A stretch of DNA of 64,000 nt from Mactra quadrangularis (GCA_025267735.1 CM046303.1:20016403-20080402), one strand, 5' to 3'. Positions 35,001-45,939 are shown, counted from the first letter of the stretch. The notes: generated by a model from the letters alone, not told the origin. Translations and numbers: made by a program.

Positions 35001-38000
35001 ACAAACAAGACATAAAATAGTAGAATCCCTTTCCCAAACCTACTCATTGTTTCCCTGACCAAGAAACTTAAACCTACTAGCTTAGTACTAGAGGGCCAGG
35101 AAGCTGACTCGAAAGTGATAAATCTAAGTTGTAAGAACTTGTTCCACAATTGAGCTAAAATTAATTAGTACGAGAAAATACTAGCATGTAAAACTGACAA
35201 ATGACAACAGTAATCATGGTCTATAAAGATAATTAACAATTACCAACAAAGGATATAAAACTATATTGTAACAGTCTTAACCTATTGATGGTGTCTATAA
35301 ATACATGTTCGACTGTAAAACACTAAAAATCTAGCATGGTGAACATCAAACAAAATATGAATATATAATATGTATATAATTATGACAATTATGAGATAGT
35401 TGACCAGTCAATGTTATGTTAACAGATGATATTTATCAATATACTATGGGTCTATGTCTCATTTCTGTAATATTCATAGGTCCACCTAAAAGCTTGGGGA
35501 ATATTATTATCTTACGAAACTCTGATATCTAATTGATCTAGAAGGGAACAGTTAGTATCTAGAGTTGCACTGATAACTGTGGATGAAATTTCAAAGGTTT
35601 TGAAATTCTCGTCTCCAAAAACTCAATGACTTACATATTTATATAGAATAACCTCAGCCTTGCTGCAAAATGACTTTGGAATTGGTACAGAATAACATTG
35701 ACCTTGCTGCAAAATGACCTTAAAAATTGATATAGAATAACATTGACCTTGCTGCAAAATGACCTTGAAATTGATATAGAATAACATTGACCTTGCTGCA
35801 AAATGACTTTGAAATTGGTACAGAATAACCTTGACATTGCTGCAAAATGACCTTGAAATTGATATAGAATAACATTGACCTTGCTGCAAAATGACTTTGG
35901 AATTGGTACAGAATAACCTTGAAATTGCTGCAAAATGACCTTGAAATTGATACAGAATACTGCTGCAAAATAACCTTGAAATTGATATATAATAACATTG
36001 ACCTTGCTGCAAAATGACCTTGAAATTGATATAGAATAAAATTGACCTTGCTTCAAAATGACTTTGGAATTGGTACAGAATAACCTTGACATAGCTGCAA
36101 AATGACCTTGAAATTGATATAGAATAACATTGACCTTGTTGCAAAATGACCATGAAATTGATATAGAATAACATTGACCTTGCTGCAAAATGACTTTGAA
36201 ATTGGTACAGAATAACCTTGACATTGCTGCAAAATGACCTTGAAATTGATATAGAATAACATTGACCTTGCTGCAAAATGACTTTGGAATTGGTACAGAA
36301 TAACCTTGACATTGCTGCAAAATGACCTTGAAATTGATACAGAATAACATTGACCTTGCTGCAAAATGACTTTGAAATTGGTACAGAATAACCTTGACAT
36401 TGCTGCAAAATGACCTTGAAATTGATACAGAATAACATTGACTTAGCTGCAAAATGATTTTGAAATCGGTACATGTACATAATAACCTTGACATTGCTGC
36501 AAAAAGACCTTGAAATTGATACAAAAAAACCTAGAATTTGCTGAAAAATCACTTAATTAACAGAATTACCTTTACCCTTAGAAACTTAAAACAAATTAAT
36601 AGGAAGTATCAATGTCTGCTTATTAAAACTTTTTATAGCCTAGAGCCGTGACAAGTGTTTAAACCAGAATCACTTGAATGCAAGTTTAATGTCCAAGAAG
36701 TTTAAACACCAAAATGCACAGAGTGAAAAAACTGTTGGCATGACAACCAATCTCAGTAACTTGCACCTATGTGTACCAAGAAAATATAGACAAACACATG
36801 TTTTAATGTATATCAGACCATTACCCTAACATCACAGCTTGCAGCAGGTAATTATTTTATCACACAATACCATGATTGTACAGCTTAAACAATAAATACC
36901 ATACAGAATGCAAACATAAGACAATAACAAACATTATAATGATAGTATTAAAACATCAGACTGCAGAATACACCTAATGTCTAATGTTGATTAAATCATG
37001 TAGAAAAAATCTATAAAACATTTCCCATGATAAAATAACCTTGTAATGAGTGTCATGATTCATACTGAACATCTATTCTCAGAATATACTCTAAAAGTAC
37101 ATAAACAGATATCCGAATATTACTGTCATGTATACATACATGCACATCAAAAGTTGCCTGTAAGACTGTAGTAACTCGCTCTGTTATGCTATGCATTTAC
37201 TACAGTCTTGCCGGCAACCCTCAACATGTAGCTTACAGTACTTTGATATAAGGGTAACAGGATACATAAGGGACTAGTGGTGACTGACAGTGACATTTGT
37301 CTATATTAAGAAGTGAGTGTATTTTGATGATAAAAAGTCCACCCAATGAACAATGTGAGCAACTATAACAAATTGTGTGCTCAAACATTACATGCTCATT
37401 TCAATATCTAGATTTTAAATATTATTTAACGAAATGAAATTCTTTCAATATGCGTGTACTTATTCTGTAAATACTGTAAGCAATAATTATTGATGATTAT
37501 TGAGCTTTCCAATACTGGAGGAAATAAATTTATAATGCATTATGCATTGAGCTTTCCAATACTGGAGGAAATAAATTTATAATGCATTATGCATAAGTAC
37601 AATACATCGTCAATTCTCAAACTATTCCTTAAATATACATCAACTGTTTTTGCATAGAATGAGAAAAAAATGTGGAGCTTTTTGTCGACCTTGACAAAAC
37701 TTGTAGACTTCTTGCCCTTCATTGCAAAGGATTTTTGAACTTTTCAGCCCCCCCCCTTATCAAAACTATGCCCAGTCAATAATACAATGTAGTTTAGGAT
37801 ATTTTTAAATGAAAATTTTTCCCACACTCAATGTTCAAGAAATCTGATATACATTAGGGACCTAGGGGTCAATTGACAAGTGTCTATTATAAGATATAAA
37901 GGTTTTGTAGGGACTGGCCATAATGTCTGTCCACAATGTACATCAGGAGAGTGCATTTAATAAAAATCTATATTATGTTATTATGAGTTCCACATTCAGT

Positions 38001-40393
38001 TAATTTGACCAGACAATTATAACTTATAACAGAATAACGAATCTCTCTCTATATAAATTATTGTACACAATGATTTGTCTTGGGTCTCAGTATGACACAT
38101 CAAGGTCCTTAACATACTTTCAATTAAACCATATATTCCAGTTCAAACACATGACATAATTATTCGGGTCCAAACATACTTTCAATAAAAACATATATTA
38201 GGGTCCAAACACATGACACATTAGGGTCCAAACATATTTTCAATAAAAACATATATTTAGGTCCAAACACATGACACATTAGGGTCCAAACATACTTTAA
38301 ATAAAAACATATATTTGGGTCCAAACACATAATTATTCTGGTCCAAACATACTTTCAATAAAAACATATATTAGGGTCCAAACATATGCCATATTAGGGT
38401 TCCAACATACTCAATTGGAGACCACATTAGGGTTTTACCATACTTTCAATAAAGAGTACATTCGGGTCCCAAACATGACATCTTATTATTAGGAAGCCAA
38501 CATATTCAATCTTAATACTACATTAGGGTATTGCCACATTTAAAATCAAAGAGTATATAGTTATCAACTTAATACAGTATTTGTTACATACAAACCAAGG
38601 ACAAACATAATAGCCTCTATTATAATGCATGTAATAGTACATTGCAAGGCGCCTGGCCAGCTCAGATAGTGGCAGACAAGTCTACTGATCAAGGAGTGGT
38701 GGGTTTGATTTCCAGGCAGGGCATACTTTCGTGGAGCTTGGTCATGAAATTATTTCTTGGGCCATTCTCCCTCCTACCAATGATTCTTAATCATGAAGGG
38801 CAGTTGTCATTCACTGATAAAAGTATGTGCCTAGTAGTTGGTTAACAGCTAAATCCAGAGATTTAGCCATTCCAGGAACAGTGAGTAGGTTGACTGACAG
38901 CTGTTATAATCATAAATGATCTATACATTGAGTCGCTATGGCATTAAGCCCAACAAAAAAAAGTTGAATAAACATTGATTAAAATCTCCAACAATTGTAA
39001 TACCAAACAAGAAGGTGACATTGTCCTATAACTAATAATCTACTTAAACCATACTTGTATAGGGAGACACTAACTTGTTGCCTGGACAACTAAATTGCTC
39101 TATAATTTTAACCTCCTGAGGTTTTGTCATCTATTTCATTAACTATATTAAGTATTCAAATAGATTTGTTTGAAATCATACAATACTTTATACAGACAGC
39201 ATAACCAAGTCAATTATTGAAGGTCACATGGAAAGGTCAAAGGTCATGGCTACTGGATTATTTTACTAGTCAAAGATTGAACAATTACAGTGTAATTGTA
39301 CACTGAGTAAATGAGGTAAATTAATGGAAAGCTAACATATCAATTATTTATACAAAGGTAAAATCACTGTCATACAAGTATAATTTATCAATGATTGACT
39401 CAAAATACGCCTCAATCTAGAAGTATTAATTGAGGTTAGGTTTATTTCAATATGATGACAAACAGTACGTACAGATTCAAACCTATATAAATGGCCATCC
39501 TTACATAGCTTGACCTTGTCCATAATGGTCACTTCAAGATCCTCCAATTGCTTTGTTTTAAATTGACACTTATTTTAGTGTGACCCTATTCAGCACAACC
39601 AACAGTCACTAGTATTGAACAATTTAGTATCATTACATATTCCTTAGAAGTGTTTCTTTTGTTGAACACCTCTTTAAAACAGCCAGAATACATCACAATA
39701 TAAGGCAGACATTTCACCTAACCATTGTTCTTGAGATGCACCAGTATTAATAGACTATAATCTACAGTAAGCAACTATGCATTTACTAAAATAGAGAGTC
39801 TTAGTTATTCCCATGGCTTAGACCAATCTTGGTAAACAGATATTCTGTAGACTGCTGTCGTACAGGAACTCTAAGGTTTGCTAGGAGGGTCACTTGGAAA
39901 TGTCCTTTGACTTGACCAATCAATGCATAGCTTCCATCTTGACGAAAAAACACTATTGTTAGCATTTTGATTCCATAATTTCTATTTTTAGACCAAGGTT
40001 TGAGAGCTAATTTTGTGTTGTTATTCACAGGCTGTGATTGGAAGGCTCATTTCAAATAGTGTGACCTAGACGATGGAACAAGTTACTAATGATTGCATTT
40101 TGAATATTATAATGGGAAAAGGTTACCTGAATGTGATCCTCATAATGAAACAGCCAGATCTAAATTAGCTAGCAGGCGAGGGTATATTTTATATTAGGTT
40201 TTAATCAGATTGGACTTAAACCTGAACACCTATCAGTTAAAAGTTACAATGATGTGAAGGTGGTCATCTCATCAGTGCAGGTAGGGGAGATAAGTATTAC
40301 CTTGCTAGTAGGGGCTGGTTTCAGATTCCTCTCAGCTTCAGCTGTATGATCCTTTTCTTCATAATATAAATGATTCTTGAACTTTACCAAGAG
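32053..40393 (-). CDS. ASH2L: ASH2-like protein, C-terminal SPRY half (last four coding exons)
   Basis: ASH2L is a nuclear core subunit of SET1/MLL (COMPASS) complexes; with RBBP5 and DPY30 it stimulates H3K4 methylation. Exons on the minus strand in transcript order: 40301-40393 ([16 protein letters not shown]...), 34083-34181 ([20 protein letters not shown], then YYPAISLYK), 33078-33140 ([13 protein letters not shown]...) and 32053-32148 ([12 protein letters not shown]...PDFQ, TAG at 32053-32055). All joins are phase 0 at GT/AG sites, giving 116 codons before the stop. The order and motifs follow the end of the vertebrate SPRY domain and the C-terminal helix region that binds DPY30, as remembered. 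Sequence between the KYPP motif and the LADVLYH-like helix differs from the vertebrate form. The preceding SPRY exons were not found between 40394 and 64000. Confidence 0.93.
32337..32616 (-). repeat. SINE family A, full length, in the last ASH2L intron
   Basis: Complement of the family: 'ggttaaacgccttgtcgaca', 'cacctaacctagctttcctg', 'caatggaggaaaattgacat', 'gtataacctcccgggattgg' and a degraded tRNA-like head ending near 32616. Confidence 0.82.
33655..33856 (+). repeat. SINE family C
   Basis: It shares 'attggtttgaatcctatc', 'atcctactagctcagtactg' and 'tgataaatctaagttgtaag' with 5361-5578 and with 35030-35172. Confidence 0.65.
35030..35172 (+). repeat. SINE family C, 3' part
   Basis: Body 'ctactagcttagtactagag' through 'gctaaaattaattagtacg', with no tRNA-like head. 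Confidence 0.6.
35636..36545. repeat. 44-bp minisatellite rich in TGACCTTGA (TCAAGGTCA) motifs
   Basis: About 20 units with period 44 bp: 'aataacattgaccttgctgc' plus 'aaaatgaccttgaaattgat' plus 'atag'. At least eight units carry exact TGACCTTGA and about ten carry TGACCTTGC. The complement TCAAGGTCA is the consensus monomer site of ERR and NR5A/FTZ-F1 nuclear receptors. Long minus-strand open frames (up to 309 codons) exist in more than one frame because the unit is not a multiple of three and contains no minus-strand stop. They are not taken as genes. The array is in the ASH2L intron 34182-40300. Confidence 0.92.
37153..37220. mobile_element. Short hairpin element, copy 1
   Basis: Left arm 'gttgcctgtaagactgtagt', right arm the complement of 'gttgccggcaagactgtagt', loop of ~24 nt. 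Two arm mismatches. The same hairpin is at 42242-42323. Confidence 0.75.
37500..37593. repeat. Perfect 47-bp tandem duplication
   Basis: The unit starting 'ttgagctttccaatactgga' and ending 'taatgcattatgca' occurs twice in a row without differences. Recent duplication in an ASH2L intron. Confidence 0.95.
38085..38480. repeat. ~58-bp tandem repeat ('gggtccaaacatactttcaa' unit)
   Basis: About six degenerating units alternate 'gggtccaaacatactttcaa' with 'taaaaacatatatta' and 'gggtccaaacacatgacaca'. They decay towards both ends. In the ASH2L intron. Confidence 0.85.
38642..38962 (+). repeat. SINE family B, full length (reference copy)
   Basis: tRNA-like head with A-box-like 'tggccagctcagatagtggc' and B-box-like 'gtgggtttgatttcc' about 45 bp on. 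Then the family body (ggagcttggtcatgaaatta, agggcagttgtcattcactg, ggttaacagctaaatccaga, ttgactgacagctgtta) and 'gcattaagcccaacaaaaaa'. A 67-codon open frame inside is incidental. Confidence 0.85.
39340..39620. repeat. Dispersed repeat ('ttgaccttgtccataatggt' type)
   Basis: 'cttgaccttgtccataatgg', 'tcacttcaagatcctcc', 'tgaccctattcagcacaacc' and 'aacagtcactagt' correspond to 'catgaccctgtccattacaa', 'gttcagggtcctcc', 'ttgaccctcttcaacgcggt' and 'gcggtcactagt' at 49860-50055. Short DNA-element-like family. Confidence 0.6.
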
Positions 40394-41890
40394 CTGAAAG
40401 TATAAAAAGTCAAGATACATAATAAAAGGTGCTTAACACAACATTTCAACTTTCTACTTATATTATAGTAGGCAGCTAGCCCACTTATTTACTGTCACTG
40501 CAGAAGCCTAGACATCTGAACTTAAGCTTTTTAACCTATTACTAAGACATAACTAAGTACTAGAACTATTTACTAAGTATCTGTATACTCAAGTGTAATT
40601 GTTAATAGGAAATATTATTTCTTGTAAAATGAAATAGAAAAATTATGACATAACTATTGTAAATGACAACCATTTTTTTGTTTGTTTTATTTGTATTTCA
40701 TGTAATTTATCAACTTTTTTATTAGGATGGATTTCTCTAACATGGAAATATACCACACTAAACCGAAACCTAAATAAAATGACCATAAAGATATAAGATA
40801 AAAAAAGTGCTATTGCACTGGACTTTTAAAAATAAAGATAAATGTAGTAGATTATTGTACAGTATAGGTATTACATGTATTCTGTAGACACTTCACTATG
40901 TACAGTTTACTATGACACTCAATGACAGTTGGAAGTCACAACTTGTCATGTAGTTAACACTATATGATATTTTAACATCCTATGTATTTACATGTATATA
41001 TAATATGCATAGTATAATGTATAATGTATAACACAGGGGTGGATCAAGAATGTTTCCTACAAGGATGGCGGAGCTCCAACCAAAGATTCTTCCAGGGGTG
41101 AGGACTAACCAAGGGTTTTCCAAGAGAAAGATGGAATTAAACCATACATTTTTCCAATGGATGTTAAAAAAATAATTTTAAATCTCATTTTAATGTTAAT
41201 GCAAGTGATTTTCCAATTCAATTAGGAAGGAACTTCCTAACCCCACCTCTTGCATATATAATGGACCATACAGGTATGAACACTTTTATTACATGATAAT
41301 GTAATATGAATATGTAAAATGTATGGGAAGTTATAATTACCCATTAATTAATTAGCAGTAGTAAATTAGTAATTGCATGCAAGTATATAACCAAAGAATA
41401 CATGGTATTTATCAATTATCACTGAACACTTCTACTGCACTAGAATATGGTTATACTTATTATGACAGTCATCACATTAGCCAACTAGCCTGAAACCAAG
41501 GTCTAGTAAAATGGGCTAGTGGAAATAACTTAGTTCATGTAGTTGGGCTAGTTTACAATTATTCCCATTTACTATGTAACTCAATAAATTGGGCTAGTTC
41601 AGGAGATGAATTAAATCTTAGACTGTGATGATACAATATGCACACTATTTATTAATGCCATTCCTGGACTCCTAAACGAAAACTTTGTCTAATACCTTCA
41701 TATTGCATGAAAAAAATTGTTTCTTTATTGTGCCTGAGACATGATATGTATATCCATATACATTGAATGTCTCTTAATCCCATATTAATGGAAGAAAATC
41801 TACATAGATGGCAAATTTCATGGGGAGTTTTAATCACCATGGCACCTCTTTGGAACACTAGATTAGAAATTGATAGATTAGAAAATTTAT
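40394..41890. other. Gene-free stretch upstream of the first visible ASH2L exon
   Basis: AT-rich DNA. It contains a diverged copy (~41036-41270) of the 'ggggctgatccagg' element and a SINE-like scrap near 41660-41850 ('ggcaaatttcatggggagtt'). No SPRY-coding exon could be recognised on the minus strand. Confidence 0.45.
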
Positions 41891-42224
41891 TTCTCCCCCT
41901 GGGAGATCCTCTATGCTGATGACCTTGCAATCATTGTTTCCTCACTGGAGTCTCTAGTTAAAACACTGACCAACTGGAAAAATGGGCTGGAAAGAAAAGG
42001 TCTCAGTGCAACATGTACAAAACCAAAGTGGTAATCTCAAGCCCAAATCTCAATTCCCTCAGGAAATCTGGAAAGCACCCCTGCACAGTGTGTCTCATTG
42101 GAACTGCCAGCAATGCCATATTATGCTCAAACTGATCCTGTTTGGTCAACAAGAAGTGCAGTGAATTTACACTCAGACCAGATCCCAACTTCAGATGTCC
42201 TCGCTGCAGCCAGGCTCATTAAAG
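41891..42224 (+). pseudogene. LINE reverse transcriptase fragment with C-terminal zinc-knuckle-like segment, broken
   Basis: The first frame reads WEILYADDLAIIVSSLESL... LTNWKNGLERKGL, which contains the catalytic YADD box of non-LTR reverse transcriptases and the following helix. The frame then shifts by one base near 42005; the continuation reads NMYKTKVVISS, HPCTVCLIGTASNAILCSN, an in-frame stop, then KKCSE and PDPNFRCPRC. That cysteine pattern is familiar from the end of many CR1/RTE-like invertebrate ORF2 proteins. Both ends are truncated. Confidence 0.85.
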
Positions 42225-42241
42225 GTAGGCTGTTGACAGAT

Positions 42242-42323
42242 ATCGAGGGTTGCCCGCAAGATTGTAATAATTCGGTCTTTAATGCAATTCACTAAGTACA
42301 GTCTTGCAGGCAACCCTCAATAT
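42242..42323. mobile_element. Short hairpin element, copy 2
   Basis: Left arm 'atcgagggttgcccgcaaga', right arm the complement of 'attgagggttgcctgcaaga'. It has longer arms than copy 1 and directly follows the LINE remnant at 41891-42224. Confidence 0.75.
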
Positions 42324-42804
42324 ACAAGTAGAAGATGAGACATGCGAAGCTGTAGCTGGATGATGATGATGATAATATAAATACAATGGTACAAGACTTT
42401 GAAACATGTAAATTAAAATTTTATAGCATAAAATTCTTGTCCATGATATGCACACCAACGCCAAGAATAACACAAGAGAGAGAAACTCCTATTTCCATGT
42501 GGTCCTTGGGTTGGCGGCATGACATAGAGAGGAGTCAAATGATCAACATAGTATGATATCATAATGGTATAGATTATAATAATTAAATATGTGATGAGTT
42601 AAGTAGTACATGTATACACAAAATTTTATAAGAATACATCCTGGTTAATTTCATACAAGTATAAACAATTAAATAAACGGACACTTATGACGGCTTCTGA
42701 TTGTAACTAATTATCATAACTAGAATCTGTTAATAACAAGGACATTATATTAATTGATAACATAACAAAAGTCAGTATAACAGACATTTACTTTTTATAA
42801 CCAT
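42324..42804 (+). other. TLR upstream region
   Basis: About 480 bp of AT-rich DNA between the hairpin element and the receptor ATG. 'tttttataa' at ~42792-42800 is too close to the ATG to be a clear TATA box. No other confident promoter element is visible. Confidence 0.35.
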
Positions 42805-44892
42805 ATGAAAAGAGCACCTGAGTTAACCATCATGGCAAAAGTTGAATTATCAATGAGTGATTTACTAATTCTGAGCTTATTGTGTGAAACTACTGGATGT
42901 TTTAAATTAGATAGTAGATGTTCTTATGTTAGGGAAGATGTACATTGTGTTCGTGCTAATCTCACATATATACCAGAAATACCTGGCAATGTATCTGGGC
43001 TGTCATTTACTGACAACTATCTACCACATGTAACTAGAGATACATTTATGAACATAAGTAATCCAAGGAAATTTAACTTTTTACGGTTGGCATACGATGG
43101 GATACTAACTATAAGTAATGATTCTTTTAATAGTTTTCCTGGATTGATTGATTTACAATTAACAGGAAATCATATTGAAGAAAAATCTTTAATGAATCTT
43201 CTTGGTGTGCTGTGTCATTTGAAAATTAAACTAATTTTGAATTCAATGGGACCATCAATAAGGGCACCAGACATATTTTCTCACGTAAAGAATTGTGCAA
43301 TAGAACAGATAATGATGCAGAAAAATGAATTTAAAAACATTAGTGGCACCTTTGTTCAACTCTTTAAAAATGTAAGAATTCTTGATCTTGACCGAAATAA
43401 AATAAATACATTTCATGTACCATACATGAAAAGACTGGCGGAACTCTTTCTGACATTTAATGAACTGACAAACATTCCGAACTTTTGTTTGGAAAACAGC
43501 TCATCGATTTCATTGGTACCAAATTTAAGAACTTTTCGCATCAATTACAATCAAGTAACTAACATACATCCAGAAAACTTCAAATGCCTAACATCGCTGC
43601 ACCAATTAGTTCTAAATGGAAATCACTTATCAGTGTTTCCAAATGACATGCTTTTGTATATGCCATTTATTGGAGTCTTGAAAATCTCTCCTAATGATGC
43701 TTACAATGTATATGTTGAAAAATATGCTTTCCGGTCTAGATCACTGTATTACTTAGACTTTGCCACAGATGGACCAGCAACGTCCATATTTCCAACTACT
43801 AATGAAACATTTAAGCATTCCCCTAATTTACAATGTTTAACTTTAAATTTTATAAACATGAATACACTACCAGTTTCCTTGTTAAATGGATTGTTTGCCC
43901 CTCTTAAACGTTTGAAAGAGCTAGTTTGCTACAATTGTGGATTACAAAGAAACATATCAATATTTATTGGAGACAAGGCAGAATTAAGAGTACTAACTCT
44001 TGGGCAAAATTCTTTAGAAACTGTTGATGTCAATTCATTAAGCTCTAAGAGAAAATTAAAGTTTCTAAGGCTGAGTAAAAATAAGATTGTACAATTATCA
44101 CAGAATATTCTTCCCTTGACATTGTTAAACAATCTGGAGAAAATCGACTTGTCTGATAATCCTTTTTCATGTGATTGTAACCTAAAATGGTTTATTGACT
44201 GGCTTAAAACAACAAAGAACACAAAAATACTGAATTCTGACAGCTATATTTGCGCAGGTCCTGAACAGCGATTCGGAAAATCGCTCTTTGATGTTGAATT
44301 CACATACTTTGAGTGTCATCCACTCATGGAAAAGTTAATGGGGATCATAGTTGGAATTCCTGTTATCTTGATAATTCTTTTAACATGTTTAATAGTATAT
44401 TGTAATAGATGGAATATCAAGCATTTAGTATACCTTTATCGTATGAGGAGAAATTATAAACAAATTGAAGGTAAAAATTATTTGTATGACGCGTTTGTGT
44501 CATATAACAAAGCCGATTCTGATTGGGTTATTAATAAACTATTACCAATCCTGGAAGATGAACATGGATATAAACTTTGTATTCATGAAAGAGATTTTGA
44601 TGTAGGAGCTTTCATTGATGATAATATTGTTCAGAAAGTGAACAATAGTAAGACAATGCTTCTAGTTGTAACTGAATCATTTGTCAACAGTGATTGGTGT
44701 AATTTTGAACTGAAAGTTGCACTTACAAAACACATTGAAGAAGAGTTTCCAGTTATTGCTATTTTATTAGAAGACATTGAAAACATGAACACTTCAATGA
44801 GAACACTTTTTGATATGACAACATATTTAAAATGGAAAATTGGTGCTGAAGAAGATTTGTTTTGGAATAAACTTCGAAGAGCAATAAAATGA
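42805..44892 (+). CDS. Toll-like receptor, single exon, complete
   Basis: A type I membrane receptor of 695 residues from the first ATG. The second ATG (42832, residue 10) has the better context (accatcATGg) and directly precedes the hydrophobic signal segment (DLLILSLLC, residues 19-27), so the mature start is probably there. Order: N-terminal cysteines (32, 39, 48); leucine-rich repeats ~55-450; one LRRCT (CDC at 456-458, then C483 and C504); transmembrane helix ~511-533; TIR domain ~559-695. TIR box 1 is YDAFVSY (561-567), box 2 is RDFDVG (596-601) and box 3 is LFW (685-687). The usual BB-loop proline is replaced by Val600 (codon 44602-44604). Ligand unknown; invertebrate single-LRRCT receptors vary widely. 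It is intronless, as many molluscan TLRs are, and antisense to ASH2L. Confidence 0.95.
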   Translation: MKRAPELTIMAKVELSMSDLLILSLLCETTGCFKLDSRCSYVREDVHCVRANLTYIPEIPGNVSGLSFTDNYLPHVTRDTFMNISNPRKFNFLRLAYDGILTISNDSFNSFPGLIDLQLTGNHIEEKSLMNLLGVLCHLKIKLILNSMGPSIRAPDIFSHVKNCAIEQIMMQKNEFKNISGTFVQLFKNVRILDLDRNKINTFHVPYMKRLAELFLTFNELTNIPNFCLENSSSISLVPNLRTFRINYNQVTNIHPENFKCLTSLHQLVLNGNHLSVFPNDMLLYMPFIGVLKISPNDAYNVYVEKYAFRSRSLYYLDFATDGPATSIFPTTNETFKHSPNLQCLTLNFINMNTLPVSLLNGLFAPLKRLKELVCYNCGLQRNISIFIGDKAELRVLTLGQNSLETVDVNSLSSKRKLKFLRLSKNKIVQLSQNILPLTLLNNLEKIDLSDNPFSCDCNLKWFIDWLKTTKNTKILNSDSYICAGPEQRFGKSLFDVEFTYFECHPLMEKLMGIIVGIPVILIILLTCLIVYCNRWNIKHLVYLYRMRRNYKQIEGKNYLYDAFVSYNKADSDWVINKLLPILEDEHGYKLCIHERDFDVGAFIDDNIVQKVNNSKTMLLVVTESFVNSDWCNFELKVALTKHIEEEFPVIAILLEDIENMNTSMRTLFDMTTYLKWKIGAEEDLFWNKLRRAIK

Positions 44893-45512
44893 TACGATAA
44901 TTAATGTGAGATATAGTCTCATAATTAACCTGAGCTTGAACTACCTCATTATAATAATTACACACATCACTTACATTAAATTGTGAGTTTCCGTATGCGT
45001 GTATATGGTTGTACACGTGTTTATAACAACCAATGTGACTATAAATCAATTTATTAAAAGTGGCATGATACTGTACTTTTAATTTTGAACACATTAGTTT
45101 TTGGGGAACAAGTAAGTCAGCAGTATTATGGCACAGTTTCAAAGTATTTTTTCTTATGAAAACAACATTACTTGTTCAGTACATGTACTTTGCTCCGATA
45201 AAGTGCAACATACAAACAAAGACAAAAATAGACTGTAAATACTGAGTTTATATATTCTTGCATAAAGGTCAAGCTCAGGTTAATTCTGTTGGACTATACA
45301 TGTGTTGATACAAAACAATCTTTGAGGATTCGTGTCCTTAGTAGCTGTATTTGGGTTTATTATGCATTTTCATGTATTTATTCATTGTATTTATCATGTG
45401 TGTATTCATATCATTTTATTATGTATTATCGTGTATTTTCATTCTGAGGAGATTATTAAATGTAACTAGTGTTCCATATACCTATACATGTTGTGTTTTT
45501 TAAGATTTTTTT
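44893..45512. other. TLR 3' flank
   Basis: AT-rich; probably includes the receptor 3' UTR. A 127-codon minus-strand open frame overlapping the TIR end (44759-45142) is an antisense shadow with no recognisable motif. Confidence 0.4.
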
Positions 45513-45841
45513 TTACTGGGTTTAACACCGTGGCAACACAATTTAGGTTATTTTTCAGCGATCAGCGCACCTAACCTAGCTTTCCTGGACCTTTGTCTAT
45601 AACCAGTACTCACCTACCCTTCCATAAGACCGGAAACTTCTCCATATTATCTAATCAATGGAGGAAAATTGACATTATTGTCAAATTTTCATGGGAGGGT
45701 ATAACCTCCCTGGGTCCACGGTTATATGACCTATAATGTGTTGCTACGGCGTTAAACAAAACAAAAACAAACAAATAACCTCCCTGGGAGGGATTCGAAC
45801 CCCCTTTCGGGACAGGAGATTCCAAATCCATGTGCACTACA
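45513..45841 (-). repeat. SINE family A, reverse orientation, with a nested insertion
   Basis: It is the normal family complement (gggtttaacaccgtggcaac ... cataagaccggaaacttctc ... ggagggattcgaacccc), broken at 45715-45774 by a 60-bp insert flanked by a perfect 14-bp duplication. Confidence 0.88.
45715..45774 (+). mobile_element. 60-bp SINE 3' end inserted in another SINE, 14-bp target duplication
   Basis: The insert starts 'tccacggttatatgacctat', includes 'tgctacggcgttaaac' and ends in an A-rich tail 'aaaacaaaaacaaacaa'. 'ataacctccctggg' is present at 45701-45714 and again at 45775-45788. This is the signature of a heavily 5'-truncated retrotransposed copy. Confidence 0.9.
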
Positions 45842-45939
45842 TTTTAACAAATATTAATGAGTTATATACTCATTATTTTACAAATAAAGCATGGCACAGC
45901 GAAGTGAATAAAGTGATTAGTTGAATCAAGGGATTTGAT

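Noticed and set aside
35623..36552. Long minus-strand open frames (309 and 297 codons) with a repeating '[18 protein letters not shown]' pattern
   Set aside because: They coincide exactly with the 44-bp tandem array, are open in more than one frame, and start or end with the array. They show no domain; the frames come from a stop-free repeat whose length is not a multiple of three.
39801..40028. 75-codon minus-strand frame ('[21 protein letters not shown]') between ASH2L exons
   Set aside because: Neighbouring ASH2L exons join in frame without it, and it matches no part of SPRY as remembered. It may be an old repeat remnant, but I could not place it.
43929..44222. Minus-strand 97-codon frame inside the TLR
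   Set aside because: Antisense shadow of a strongly supported coding region.
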